In this document: one piece after another, positions 24,142-32,460 of the stretch
How the letters are laid out: each line of letters begins with the position of its first letter
Numbering within the stretch: the first letter of the stretch is position 1
Assembly (NCBI GenBank): GCA_947389015.1
Contig: CANDVA010000023.1
Location: 1 to 39,887, forward strand
DNA length: 39,887 nt
Source: an uncultured Clostridia bacterium
GTDB taxonomy: Bacteria; Bacillota; Clostridia; Oscillospirales; Ruminococcaceae
Direction of reading: 5' to 3'
Program-made: the position numbers and the translations under genes
The notes under the pieces: generated by a model
What the model saw: the letters and a program-made list of their open reading frames with translations, nothing else
Database searches by the model: none
What the model was told of the DNA's origin: nothing

Positions 24142-24687
24142 GTGGATATCTTAGATATTATAAACGGCAGGTCGAGTTATCGGGGCAGATATAAGGCTAT
24201 ACCCGTTCCGAGAGAAGACCTGCTGAAAATAATGCGGGCGGGAGCCGTCGCGCCCTCGGGCTGCAACAAGCAGACGACTTCGTTTATCGCGGTGGACGAC
24301 GAAAAGCTGCTTGATGGGATAAAGGCGCTTATCGACCCGCCCGTCGCCGTTACCGCACCCGCTTTTATCCTTGTGCTTACGAGGAAAATTTTCGCGTACA
24401 AGGACAAATGCTTTAACGTTCAAGATTACAGCGCGGCTATTGAAAATATGCTGCTGGCGATCAAGGCGCTGGGATATGAGAGCTGCTGGTATGAGGGGCA
24501 TATCACGGACGATGACGATATCGCAGGGAAAATCGCCGCGCATATCGGCGTACCCGACGAGTACAAAATAGTCTGTCTGCTTCCCGTGGGGATAGCTGAT
24601 GAGAAAGTGAAAAGGATATCCAAAATACCGTTTGAGCAGCGGATACAGTTCAACGGCTTTGACAATGCACAGCTCGGAAAGGAGTAA
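24142..24687 (+). CDS. Nitroreductase-family flavoprotein
   Basis: 181 aa with the FMN-binding pattern of small nitroreductases: RSSYRGRY near the N-terminus (phosphate contact), AVAPSGCNKQTTSFIAV, and the later AIENMLLAIKALGYESCWYEG, typical of the dimer interface and FMN site. Members reduce nitro compounds, quinones or enones with NAD(P)H. Natural substrate unknown. The start is GTG 24142 preceded by AAAGGAGGAG. The downstream gene begins 2 bp after its stop. Confidence 0.85.
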   Translation: MDILDIINGRSSYRGRYKAIPVPREDLLKIMRAGAVAPSGCNKQTTSFIAVDDEKLLDGIKALIDPPVAVTAPAFILVLTRKIFAYKDKCFNVQDYSAAIENMLLAIKALGYESCWYEGHITDDDDIAGKIAAHIGVPDEYKIVCLLPVGIADEKVKRISKIPFEQRIQFNGFDNAQLGKE

Positions 24688-24689
24688 TT

Positions 24690-25700
24690 ATGAAGCAGCC
24701 TATCATTACCAATACGGAGCAGGCGAAAGAGTTTTATCTGGAAAATATTCACGATTGTCCGCGCGGCAGCGATCTGTACGAGGCATTCACTCCCGAAACG
24801 ATAAAAGCTTATGAACGCAACTCGTCAAGGGAGCTTGAGCGGCAATGGTGTTTTGAACGGTTTGAAAGGTCTTATTCGCGGATAACTGCGGGCAATCCCG
24901 ATAATTTAAAGCTGCTTAACGACGCATGGGAGTGGCGCGACGAAAGCACACCAATACAAACAGTTGCGGAAAAGCTGGAAATTATGATGAGCGAGTGCGG
25001 CGGAAAGCCATCCAAAACGCTGCTTGACTGCGTTATATCAACGGTCATGGAAACGTGTATCGACAAATCAAACGCAAATGAGGAAAAGCTCCTTGTACGG
25101 CTTATGGAGCTGTGTGAGCCGTATGCCGACGACGAGTCGCGTATGCGTATGCGGCTCTTGATCGTCGGTCCCCAATCGGAAGAGGAGGCAAAGCGGCAAT
25201 ACAGAATGAACCATTTCTGCAATGTCCGCGAGCGCATGGCGGACAGTTTTCAGACATTCACCGCGGAACGCGCGTTCAGCGGCTTTGCAACTCCCGAAAA
25301 CACGCTGAAATGGAAACAGGAGTATTTTGACGAGTGGACGAGCGGAGAGTATGTTCTTTCCAAGGATAATATGAACTGGGTGAACCTTATTGATCTCGTC
25401 GTGCCGTCTTACGGAATTTACTCGACGGAAAATCTTGCCAAGCTCTACAATAAACTTGCCGACTACAAAAACTGCGCCGCCGACAATCAATACTGGCATA
25501 TCGCCTACGAGATAGTAAACGAGCTCTCCAAGCCTCTGTTCGGGCTGGGCGAGTTTGATTGGCTGAAAAAGTTTTACGAGCTTTCGGCAGACATTTTCGA
25601 CGACGCTCCCCAAAGCTGGGAAAGGGAATATTTCGGCAATTATGCGCTTGAAAAAATGGAAGAATATTTGAGCCTTATTGAGGAAAAGCGCAATGGCTGA
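24690..25700 (+). CDS. Hypothetical protein, 336 aa, helical
   Basis: No family recognised. The protein is soluble, rich in Glu/Trp/Tyr and predicted almost all helical, with regular 35-45 residue spacing of helical pairs that could be a TPR- or HEAT-like solenoid (for example LYNKLADYKNCAADNQYWHIAYEIVNEL). No enzymatic motif is visible. AAGGAG lies inside the end of the nitroreductase gene 10 nt upstream. It is followed by an IR-containing gap. Confidence 0.6.
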   Translation: MKQPIITNTEQAKEFYLENIHDCPRGSDLYEAFTPETIKAYERNSSRELERQWCFERFERSYSRITAGNPDNLKLLNDAWEWRDESTPIQTVAEKLEIMMSECGGKPSKTLLDCVISTVMETCIDKSNANEEKLLVRLMELCEPYADDESRMRMRLLIVGPQSEEEAKRQYRMNHFCNVRERMADSFQTFTAERAFSGFATPENTLKWKQEYFDEWTSGEYVLSKDNMNWVNLIDLVVPSYGIYSTENLAKLYNKLADYKNCAADNQYWHIAYEIVNELSKPLFGLGEFDWLKKFYELSADIFDDAPQSWEREYFGNYALEKMEEYLSLIEEKRNG

Positions 25701-25713
25701 GGCGGTATTCGGG

Positions 25714-25755
25714 GATGTAAAATGATTTTTACATCGGTTTTTCGTCAATGTAAAA
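25714..25755 (+). repeat. Palindromic operator-like repeats before the XRE regulator
   Basis: GATGTAAAA (25714-25722) and TTTTACATC (25727-25735) form a perfect 9-bp inverted repeat around TGAT. A third ATGTAAAA lies at 25748-25755, exactly 33 bp from the first, three helical turns. They lie just upstream of the -35 of the XRE gene and could be its autoregulatory sites. The palindrome could alternatively be a weak terminator for the preceding gene. Confidence 0.55.
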
Positions 25756-25764
25756 ATATTTTTA

Positions 25765-25793
25765 TGGACATTTTTTTCTTGAACCTTTATAAT
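25765..25793 (+). promoter_or_regulatory. Promoter of the XRE membrane regulator
   Basis: TGGACA at 25765-25770, a 17-bp spacer, and TATAAT at 25788-25793. Confidence 0.8.
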
Positions 25794-25815
25794 AAAAGCA
25801 CAAGGAGTGATGAAA

Positions 25816-26478
25816 ATGGAGATCGGTGAAAGACTTAAAAACGCGCGCAGCGAACACGGGCTTACGCAGGAGCAGGTCGCCGAGGAGCTTGGAGTTTCGC
25901 GGCAGAGTATTTCAAACTGGGAAAACAACCGCTCGTATCCCGATATAGTGAGCGTTATCAAAATGTCCGATCTTTATTCCGTCAGCCTTGACGAATTATT
26001 AAAGGAGGACAAGAAAATGATCGAACATCTTAATGAAGTGACAAATACTGTCAGGAGCCGCCAATGGATTTCGAAGCTTATAGAGGTTGGCAGCTATATG
26101 GTAGTATGGATACTGACTATTATCGGCTTCTGGACAATTATGGGACCTACGGACATTATGGCGTATACTATACTTACAATGTATATTGCGTTGCCAATTG
26201 TAATTATCGTATGCTCGCTGTTTATAGGTGCCGACAGCGGCTGGAATAATCTTCGCTGGCTTATGGTTCTGTTTTTCGGCGTGACATTTATGATTGGGGT
26301 ATTTGGAACAATGTATATGGCGAGCCATGCGAATGAAAAGCTGTCGTTCTTGGACATTGCGGAAGCGATGAACTTTGCGGCGTTTCTCGGCGGAGCGGTG
26401 TGTTCCGCACTCGGAATGGGGATAGGCACTATTATTCGTGTACTAATAAACAGGAAAACACAAATGCAAACGGGGTGA
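25816..26478 (+). CDS. XRE-family HTH regulator fused to a membrane domain
   Basis: Residues 1-60 are a Cro/C1-type helix-turn-helix (IGERLKNARSEHGLTQEQVAEELGVSRQ, then SISNWENNRSYPD). After a short linker come four hydrophobic segments (about 95-120, 125-145, 155-180 and 190-215). Such one-piece membrane regulators are common in Clostridia and often sense envelope stress, with the signal unknown. Start ATG 25816 has an ideal 8-nt spacing from AAGGAG (25802-25807); ATG 25810 is too near. The palindromic sites upstream could be its own operator. Confidence 0.85.
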   Translation: MEIGERLKNARSEHGLTQEQVAEELGVSRQSISNWENNRSYPDIVSVIKMSDLYSVSLDELLKEDKKMIEHLNEVTNTVRSRQWISKLIEVGSYMVVWILTIIGFWTIMGPTDIMAYTILTMYIALPIVIIVCSLFIGADSGWNNLRWLMVLFFGVTFMIGVFGTMYMASHANEKLSFLDIAEAMNFAAFLGGAVCSALGMGIGTIIRVLINRKTQMQTG

Positions 26479-26483
26479 TATAG

Positions 26484-27179
26484 CTGAAAACCATAACTCT
26501 CCCCGACGGGAAAACCCTGACATATGAGCTTGTCCGAAAGCGCGTAAAGAACGTCAACTTCCGCGCAAAGGACGACGGTATCGTATACGTTTCGGCAAAC
26601 TCCCGCGTTTCCGTAAAGGAGGTCGAGCGCTTTCTCACCGAACGCGCCGACTTCTTTTTCGAGGCGTTCGAGAGATTGCGGACGCGCGAAAAGCGCAGCG
26701 AGATCAACACCGAAACGGTAAACTGGTTAGGAAAAGAATATCCCGTGCGTATTATACATAACGCACGGGAGCTTGCTGTTTTGGACGAAATTGAGTGCAG
26801 GGTGTTTACGCGGCTCGGGGGTGACGGGGAGTATGTTCTTTCGCTGATACAGCGCGCCGTAGCGGACAGGTTCGCGGCGCTGTGCCGCAAGCTCAACGAA
26901 GAAGTCCGCGCGGAGCTTATGCGACGCGGGCTTACACCGCCGCCCACTCAGATCACGATCAAGGATATGAAGTCGCGGTGGGGGAGCTGCTCCTATACGC
27001 GCGGGCATATCTCAATAAATATACGTCTTGCCGCATATCCGCGTGAGACAGTGCTTTCGGTACTGTGGCACGAGTACGCGCACTATTGGCATCACGATCA
27101 CTCGCGGAAATTTTACGATTTTCTGTTGGATATGTATCCCGAATATTTTCGGTGGAACGATCTGCTTAAGGAAAAATAA
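26484..27179 (+). CDS. YgjP/DUF45-type M48 metalloprotease, apparent CTG start
   Basis: Residues 1-75 are a strand-rich N-terminal domain with VRKRVKNVNFRAKDDGIVYVSAN, matching the conserved SKRK-type start of YgjP proteins. The catalytic half ends with WHEYAHYWHHDHSRKFY (H196-E197-H200, then a downstream His), a zinc HExxH motif. The frame has no ATG, GTG or TTG before the family-conserved region: a stop at 26481 is followed directly by CTG 26484, which lies 5 nt after GGGGTGA (26472-26478). An ORF beginning at TTG 26676 would lose the N-terminal domain. The natural start is therefore CTG or an unrecognised codon, coupled to the XRE gene stop at 26478. Confidence 0.75.
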   Translation: MKTITLPDGKTLTYELVRKRVKNVNFRAKDDGIVYVSANSRVSVKEVERFLTERADFFFEAFERLRTREKRSEINTETVNWLGKEYPVRIIHNARELAVLDEIECRVFTRLGGDGEYVLSLIQRAVADRFAALCRKLNEEVRAELMRRGLTPPPTQITIKDMKSRWGSCSYTRGHISINIRLAAYPRETVLSVLWHEYAHYWHHDHSRKFYDFLLDMYPEYFRWNDLLKEK

Positions 27180-28427
27180 TTACTTTATCAGCAGCGCCAG
27201 ATAAGCGGGCGTGGAAAAATTGCGGTTATGCAGGTCTTCCAGCAGCTTTTTGGCGTTTTCGTCGTTATGGCAGAGGTTGCGGCTTATCAGCGAGGCGGAC
27301 TTGTTGATATATTTTTCGGTATCGTACTTTACCGTGACCTTTACGTTAAGCTTTATATCGCCCACAACGTTCACCTTGGAATTCGAGGTGCTCCTTTCCG
27401 CTTTGTCGGTAAGCTCCGCGGTCGCGATAACGTTCAGCTTGAACAGCGCGAACGCCGTCGCGAAAATGCTGTAATTCTCGAAGATCGTCTTGTCGGTGAA
27501 TTTAAACGGCAGCGCAAACTCCAGCAGCAGATTAAGCGCGATATTGCGCAGATAGAATTGACGTTCCTTGAACGTGTCGGCGAGCCGCTTTTCGCCGCGG
27601 ACATACAGCTCGATATTCGGCTTGCCCTCCTTGTCTGTAAGAGCGGACATAATATTCACCTGAAAAATACTCTTCAGCATCTCTCCCGCCGCGCCGAGCT
27701 TTACATAGTAATTAGGCTTGATATTCTCGATAGACCTGAGCTGCGCGCCGTTGTGCAGCTGCGGCTTGATCTGCTTTATCGCCTCGGGAATGCCGTCGTA
27801 GTCCTTCGCGGCGACGATCTTCGACAAGGATTGAGCCGCAAGAGCGCCGAGGATGATCGAGGTTTCAACGTCGTGCTTTTTATCGACGATTATCTCATAA
27901 AAAAATTCCAGCAGTTCTCCGCGGTATTTCAGCTCGGGATGCTCGGCGAGGAGCTTTTCGTTGTTCATTACCGCGCCCTTGACAGTTCCCTTTTCTCGTA
28001 TGGCAACATTTACCAGATCCATGCTCTTTTCGATGTTAAGCAGCTTGTCCATGACCTCGGGGCAGGACATATTGCAGTAGCGGTAAGCAGCCTCGCCGGC
28101 GATAATGTGGTGGCGCGGGTAAATAGAACAGGTATTCGAGAGATATTCCGCGCCAAGCTCGCGCTGTATCTTGCAAAAGTTATCCTCCGCCAAGAACGGG
28201 CAGCGCCCTCCCGCTCCGAGAGCTACAAGGTATCTTTCCGAGTTTTCCAGCTGCGTAAACGACTTGTTGACAAGCTCTTTCAGTTCCTCCGAACATCTCG
28301 GATCGCCTGTGATCTTGTCGATCTCACTTCTATACCAATCGATTCTCCAGCCGATGCAGCAGGAATTTGAGCATGTGCCGCCTATACATTTAAAATCACT
28401 GAAATAGCGAGGCTGTCTGAAATACAT
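27180..28427 (-). CDS. fliB: Flagellin lysine-N-methylase (FliB)
   Basis: Methylates lysine side chains of flagellin, cytoplasmic. The 415-aa protein begins YFRQPRYF and carries the FliB cysteine signature: FKCIGGTCSNSCC (C14, C19, C23, C24), CPFLAEDNFC, the SNTCSIYPRH segment and YCNMSCPE, which presumably bind a metal or Fe-S centre. Start chosen at ATG 28427, with GGAGG 7 nt upstream; the upstream ATG at 28442 places the Shine-Dalgarno inside the frame. Its stop abuts the stop of the convergent gene with no space. With the flagellin at the left end, the pair suggests the same filament is the substrate. Confidence 0.9.
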   Translation of the reverse strand: MYFRQPRYFSDFKCIGGTCSNSCCIGWRIDWYRSEIDKITGDPRCSEELKELVNKSFTQLENSERYLVALGAGGRCPFLAEDNFCKIQRELGAEYLSNTCSIYPRHHIIAGEAAYRYCNMSCPEVMDKLLNIEKSMDLVNVAIREKGTVKGAVMNNEKLLAEHPELKYRGELLEFFYEIIVDKKHDVETSIILGALAAQSLSKIVAAKDYDGIPEAIKQIKPQLHNGAQLRSIENIKPNYYVKLGAAGEMLKSIFQVNIMSALTDKEGKPNIELYVRGEKRLADTFKERQFYLRNIALNLLLEFALPFKFTDKTIFENYSIFATAFALFKLNVIATAELTDKAERSTSNSKVNVVGDIKLNVKVTVKYDTEKYINKSASLISRNLCHNDENAKKLLEDLHNRNFSTPAYLALLIK

Positions 28428-28470
28428 AAAGTAGTCCTCCATATTAAGTTTTAGAATAAATTATAAATAC

Positions 28471-28499
28471 ATTATACAATATTTACACCGGCTTGTCAA
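28471..28499 (-). promoter_or_regulatory. Consensus sigma-A promoter of fliB
   Basis: On the minus strand TTGACA (28499-28494), 17 bp, TATAAT (28476-28471). It is a vegetative consensus, not the TAAA-N15-GCCGATAT type used by sigma-D for late flagellar genes. Confidence 0.85.
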
Positions 28500-28519
28500 T
28501 GCAATTGAAAAAACTTTAC

Positions 28520-28554
28520 ATAACAAAAGCGGGCTTGTTTTTACCGCAAGCCCG
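28520..28554 (-). terminator. Terminator after the GtrB-like gene
   Basis: On the minus strand CGGGCTTG (28554-28547) pairs with CAAGCCCG (28537-28530) around a 9-nt loop, followed by a T-rich tail (CTTTTGTT). It separates the glycosyltransferase gene from the fliB promoter. Confidence 0.8.
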
Positions 28555-28563
28555 TTGTAATAT

Positions 28564-29505
28564 TCAGAATTCCTCTTTGACCAGATACTTGGGTCTGTCT
28601 TTGACCTCAAGATACAGCTTGCTGAGGTACTGTCCCATAATACCGAGACATAGGAGCTGCAAGCCGCCGAGCAGCGTAATAACGCAGATGGTTGACGGCC
28701 ATCCCGCCACATTGTCGCCGAACGCGAGCGCCCGCACAAATATAAATATCAAGAACGCAAACGCGACAACGCAGAACAATATCCCCAGAAACGACGCGAT
28801 AGACAGCGGCACGGTGGAGAACGCCATAATGCCGTCCAGAGAGTACAGAAACAGTTTCCAGAACGACCACTTTGTTTCGCCCGCCGCGCGTTGAATATTT
28901 TCGTATTCGAGCCATTTCGTATCGAAGCCGACCCAGCCGAAAATGCCTTTCGAGAAGCGGTTGTATTCGCGCATGGAGAGTATCGCGTCAACGACCTGCC
29001 TTGTCATCATTCGGTAGTCGCGCGCCCCGTCGACAATATCCGTCTTGGATATCCTGCGCATAAGTCCGTAGAACCTCCTCGCGAACCATGAGCGTATCGG
29101 CGGCTCGCCCTTTCGGTCAACGCGCCGCGTCGCCACGGAATCGTAGCCGCTTTCGATATTTTGGTACATCTCGGGGAGCAGCGCGGGCGGATCCTGAAGA
29201 TCGGCGTCCATAAGCACCACGATATCGCCCCGAGCCTTTTCAAAGCCCGCGACTATCGCCGCCTCCTTGCCGAAGTTGCGTGAGAACGAAACGAGGTGTA
29301 CCCTCTCGTCCTTTTCGTGAAGCTTTTTGACCTGCTCGACGGTCTTGTCGCGAGAGCCGTCGTTCACGAAAACGAACTCGAACTCCACGCCCTTTTCGTG
29401 AAAAAACGCCTCCTGCTTTATCGTCTCCGCATAGAACAGCGGCACACTTTCCTCCTCGTTGTAACAGGGTACGATTATGCTGAGTAATTTATTAAACGTA
29501 TTCAA
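28564..29505 (-). CDS. GtrB/bactoprenol-type family 2 glycosyltransferase
   Basis: 313 aa. GT-A motifs: IVPCYNEEES (11-20), VNDGSRDKT, VLMDADLQDPP (Asp100, Asp102, QDP 104-106), and RDYRMMTRQV. Two C-terminal helices (about 230-290) anchor it, and the tail ends LGIMGQYLSKLYLEVKDRPKYLV, diagnostic of the GtrB/CsbB group. It transfers glucose or another hexose from UDP-sugar onto undecaprenyl phosphate. The start is TTG 29505 with GGAGTGAT upstream. No flippase GtrA is adjacent. Confidence 0.92.
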   Translation of the reverse strand: MNTFNKLLSIIVPCYNEEESVPLFYAETIKQEAFFHEKGVEFEFVFVNDGSRDKTVEQVKKLHEKDERVHLVSFSRNFGKEAAIVAGFEKARGDIVVLMDADLQDPPALLPEMYQNIESGYDSVATRRVDRKGEPPIRSWFARRFYGLMRRISKTDIVDGARDYRMMTRQVVDAILSMREYNRFSKGIFGWVGFDTKWLEYENIQRAAGETKWSFWKLFLYSLDGIMAFSTVPLSIASFLGILFCVVAFAFLIFIFVRALAFGDNVAGWPSTICVITLLGGLQLLCLGIMGQYLSKLYLEVKDRPKYLVKEEF

Positions 29506-29531
29506 AATTTATCACTCCATTTTATCGGGAT

Positions 29532-30008
29532 TTAAACTGCTTTTTCGGCAGGCGCGGGCAGCGGCGGAACCTTGTCCTCGTTTTCCGCGGCGAGCACCTT
29601 CATCTCAAACGGATTGAACACACGCGCATACGGCGACATAGGATCAAGTACGCAGGGCTTGCCTTTTATCGACTGAAAGAACCGCACGGTGTTCACCTTC
29701 ATTACCTCGAACGCGTTGTTGTCGGGTTTTACGAGAACACTCATGCGCTCGGGAGAGGTAAAGAACGGAACGACAGTGTGACCGTCTTTCTGCAGCATAA
29801 GGATATTCAAGGTCTTTTCGGTCTGTATTCCCTCGTTGAACTGACCGACTATCAGCACCTCCGCCGTCATAAGATCTGGCAGCAGCTTGTTCCACTTGAC
29901 CTTTGTCTGATCCTCGTTCGCGGCAAGAATACGCTCCTCAAGCTCCTTGTTGAGGTCTTTCAGGTTTTCCGTCCACTCGTACTGCTCCGTAAAATTTTTT
30001 TCGTCCAT
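29532..30008 (-). CDS. SseB-family protein
   Basis: 158 aa. The middle (ILMLQKDGHTVVPFFTSPERMSVLV) is the conserved core of the SseB N-terminal domain, in which a strand leads to VPxFTS. The first 45 residues form a charged helix, and the last ten are Pro/Ala-rich. Function of the family is poorly defined. In the minus-strand set thrS, lipoprotein, SseB, it follows the lipoprotein gene by 14 bp. Confidence 0.75.
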   Translation of the reverse strand: MDEKNFTEQYEWTENLKDLNKELEERILAANEDQTKVKWNKLLPDLMTAEVLIVGQFNEGIQTEKTLNILMLQKDGHTVVPFFTSPERMSVLVKPDNNAFEVMKVNTVRFFQSIKGKPCVLDPMSPYARVFNPFEMKVLAAENEDKVPPLPAPAEKAV

Positions 30009-30022
30009 ATTTCCGCCTTTCG

Positions 30023-30412
30023 TTATTCATTGTCACATAAAAATCTTTCGCCGTCGGCGACCGTTACGTAAAGGAAATTCGTCGAACCCTCCTCCGAAAA
30101 GACCAGATCGTCGCCGTCTATTTTAAAACGATTTACAAACGGGCGGACGCCAATATACTCGTCGTCCGAAAGAACAAGCTCTCCGTTTTCGACCGTCCAA
30201 TTTTCATAGCCGACATAACTGCTTGCCCAACCCTCATAGTAGGAAAACGTTCCGTCGTCGTTCAGCCTTATCGCAAACTCTCCGATACCGTCAAAGCCGC
30301 CATTTTCGTAAACGTAGGTTTTTCCCGATATATCGGAGGACACGCCCGAGCAGCCCGTAAGGATCAAAGCGAGCGCCGCGGTCATAGCCGCCGCTATAAG
30401 CTTTCTTGACAT
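30023..30412 (-). CDS. Small lipoprotein of unknown function
   Basis: 129 aa with a lipoprotein signal (AALALILTGC, lipidated Cys at residue 21). The mature part is a small strand-rich domain with repeated DDG/TFSYYEG turns, similar to the compact beta barrel seen in many Firmicutes lipoproteins, including an end-marker like DDLVFSEEGS. No enzyme motif is visible. GAGAAAGAT precedes the ATG. Confidence 0.7.
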   Translation of the reverse strand: MSRKLIAAAMTAALALILTGCSGVSSDISGKTYVYENGGFDGIGEFAIRLNDDGTFSYYEGWASSYVGYENWTVENGELVLSDDEYIGVRPFVNRFKIDGDDLVFSEEGSTNFLYVTVADGERFLCDNE

Positions 30413-30433
30413 ATCTTTCTCATTTCTTCGGAT

Positions 30434-30466
30434 AAAATACGCGGGAACGGAAGATATCCGCTCCCG
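30434..30466 (-). terminator. Probable terminator of thrS
   Basis: On the minus strand CGGGAGCGGA (30466-30457) pairs with TCCGTTCCCG (30451-30442), with one G/T wobble, and TATTTT follows. It lies 14 bases after the thrS stop. Some readthrough to the lipoprotein gene is likely because no promoter is visible for that gene. Confidence 0.7.
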
Positions 30467-30479
30467 TGCAGTAAAATCG

Positions 30480-32381
30480 TTATCTCGCCTTATCGGCGTT
30501 TTCCTTGATTATTTTCGCTATTACGTCTTCAAGCGGAGACGCGCCGAGGTCTCCGTCCTTGCGCGAACGCAGCGAAACGGTATTATCCTCTACCTCCTTG
30601 TCGCCGACGATGAAAAAGTACGGTATTTTTTCGAGCTGCGCCTGACGTATCTTGTAGCCGATCTTCTCGTTGCGGTTGTCCACGGTCACGCGGATACCGA
30701 GATCGTCAAGCCGCTTCGCTATGCCCTCGCCGTATTCCTTGGCGCGGTCGGTGACGGGGAGTATGCGCACCTGTTCGGGCGCGAGCCACAGCGGGAACGC
30801 TCCCGCGAAGTGCTCCGTGATAACGCCGATAAAACGCTCGATAGAACCCAGACACGCGCGGTGTATCATTACGGGGCGGTGCTTTTCTCCGTCCGCGCCT
30901 ATATACTCCAGCTCAAAGCGTTCGGGCATTTGCATATCAAGCTGAATAGTGCCGCACTGCCACGTTCTTCCCAGCGAGTCGGAAAGGTGGAAGTCTATTT
31001 TGGGTCCATAGAACGCGCCGTCACCCTCGTTGATAACGTACTCCTTGCCCATTCCCGAGACCGCTTTTTTAAGCATCTCGGTAGCCATATCCCATGTTTC
31101 TTTTTCACCGATGTGATCCTCGGGCATGGTAGATATCTCGATCTTATATGTCAGCCCGAAAGTGGAATACATCTCGTCAAAAAGGCGGACAACGCCCTGA
31201 ATTTCACTTTCGACCTGATCCCATGTCATAAAGATATGCGCGTCGTCCTGAGTAAAACAGCGCACGCGGAACAGTCCGTGAAGCGCGCCCGAAAGCTCAT
31301 GGCGGTGAACCAGACCAAGCTCCGCCATACGCAGCGGAAAATCACGATAGGATTTCGGTGTAAGCTTGTACACCAGCATACCGCCGGGGCAGTTCATAGG
31401 CTTTACCGCATAGTCTTCCTCGTCTATAACGGTTGTATACATATTGTCTTTGTAGTGATCCCAGTGACCGCTTCTGTGCCACAGCTCCTGATTAAGTATG
31501 ATCGGCGTTGATATTTCGACATACCCATATCTTTTGTGAACCTCGCGCCAATAATCAAGCAGCGTGTTGCGGAGCACCATTCCCTTGGGCAGGAAAAAAG
31601 GAAATCCCGGTCCCTCGTCCAGCAGGGCAAACAGCCCCAATTCCTTTCCGAGTTTTCTGTGATCGCGCTTTTTCGCTTCTTCAAGTCTTTCAAGATACGC
31701 GTTCAGCTCGTCCTTTGACGGGAACGCGCAGCCGTAGATGCGCGTGAGCATTTTGTTCTTCTCCGAGCCGCGCCAGTAAGCGCCCGTCACGGAGGTGAGC
31801 TTGTACGCCTTTATAGACGACGTGCTCATCATATGCGGACCCGCGCACAGGTCGGTAAAATCTCCCTGCTTGTAGAACGAGATAGGCTCTCCCTTGTCCG
31901 CATGCTCTTTGCAAAGCTCGACCTTGTACGGCTCGCCCTGCTCCTCAAGGTACTTTATAGCTTCGTCGGGAGACATCGTGAATGCTTCAAGCTTAATGCT
32001 CTCCTTGACGATCTTTTTCATTTCCGCTTCTATTTTAGTGAGGGTTTCGGAGGTAAACGGCTCTTCGGTATCGAAATCGTAGTAAAAGCCGTTCTCAATT
32101 GCGGGACCTATCGCCAGCTTGGTCTTGGGGAACAGGCGCTTTACCGCCTGCGCCAGCACATGAGACGCGGTGTGGTTGAACGCGCGTTTACCCTGCTCGT
32201 CCTCAAAGGTGAGCAAATTCAGCGTGCAGTCCTTGTCAAGGCAAGTTCGCATATCGCAGACCTTGCCGTCGATCTCCGCCGCACAGGCGGTCTTGGCAAG
32301 CCCCAGCTCCCGCGCGATGTCAAACGCCGACATACCCGCGTCAAATTCCCTGACTTCTCCGTTTTTCAATGCTACTTTCAT
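30480..32381 (-). CDS. thrS: Threonyl-tRNA synthetase
   Basis: Charges tRNA(Thr). The 633-aa protein has the canonical order: TGS domain (1-60), editing domain with HTASHVLAQAV and DLCAGPHM, class II catalytic core with NCPGGM, RHELSGALHGLFRVRCFTQDDAHIF (zinc and ATP ligands) and GSIERFIGVITEH, and the anticodon domain from about 530 (VRILPVTDRAKEYG). ATG 32381 has AAAGGAA 7 nt upstream. It lacks an evident T-box leader, the usual regulation of thrS in Firmicutes. Confidence 0.97.
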   Translation of the reverse strand: MKVALKNGEVREFDAGMSAFDIARELGLAKTACAAEIDGKVCDMRTCLDKDCTLNLLTFEDEQGKRAFNHTASHVLAQAVKRLFPKTKLAIGPAIENGFYYDFDTEEPFTSETLTKIEAEMKKIVKESIKLEAFTMSPDEAIKYLEEQGEPYKVELCKEHADKGEPISFYKQGDFTDLCAGPHMMSTSSIKAYKLTSVTGAYWRGSEKNKMLTRIYGCAFPSKDELNAYLERLEEAKKRDHRKLGKELGLFALLDEGPGFPFFLPKGMVLRNTLLDYWREVHKRYGYVEISTPIILNQELWHRSGHWDHYKDNMYTTVIDEEDYAVKPMNCPGGMLVYKLTPKSYRDFPLRMAELGLVHRHELSGALHGLFRVRCFTQDDAHIFMTWDQVESEIQGVVRLFDEMYSTFGLTYKIEISTMPEDHIGEKETWDMATEMLKKAVSGMGKEYVINEGDGAFYGPKIDFHLSDSLGRTWQCGTIQLDMQMPERFELEYIGADGEKHRPVMIHRACLGSIERFIGVITEHFAGAFPLWLAPEQVRILPVTDRAKEYGEGIAKRLDDLGIRVTVDNRNEKIGYKIRQAQLEKIPYFFIVGDKEVEDNTVSLRSRKDGDLGASPLEDVIAKIIKENADKAR

Positions 32382-32429
32382 AATAAATTCCTTTCCGATA
32401 GGCTATACGAATGCCTAACCGTATTAAAT

Positions 32430-32456
32430 TTGCGTATTATGGATATAAATACGCAA
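32430..32456 (-). promoter_or_regulatory. 9-bp inverted repeat at the thrS transcription start
   Basis: TTGCGTATT (32430-32438) and AATACGCAA (32448-32456) are perfect inverted repeats around a 9-base loop. The predicted thrS start (about 32454) lies inside the repeat, so it could be an operator or a 5' hairpin. A second, smaller hairpin, TAGGC/GCCTA, follows at about 32399-32417. Confidence 0.55.
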
Positions 32457-32460
32457 TTAT

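Noticed and set aside
27228-28370. 380-aa frame on the plus strand opposite fliB
   Set aside because: The minus-strand frame carries the FliB cysteine motifs, promoter and RBS; this frame shows no family features.
32382-32460. T-box leader for thrS
   Set aside because: The characteristic TGGnACCGCG sequence and terminator pair are absent on the minus strand.
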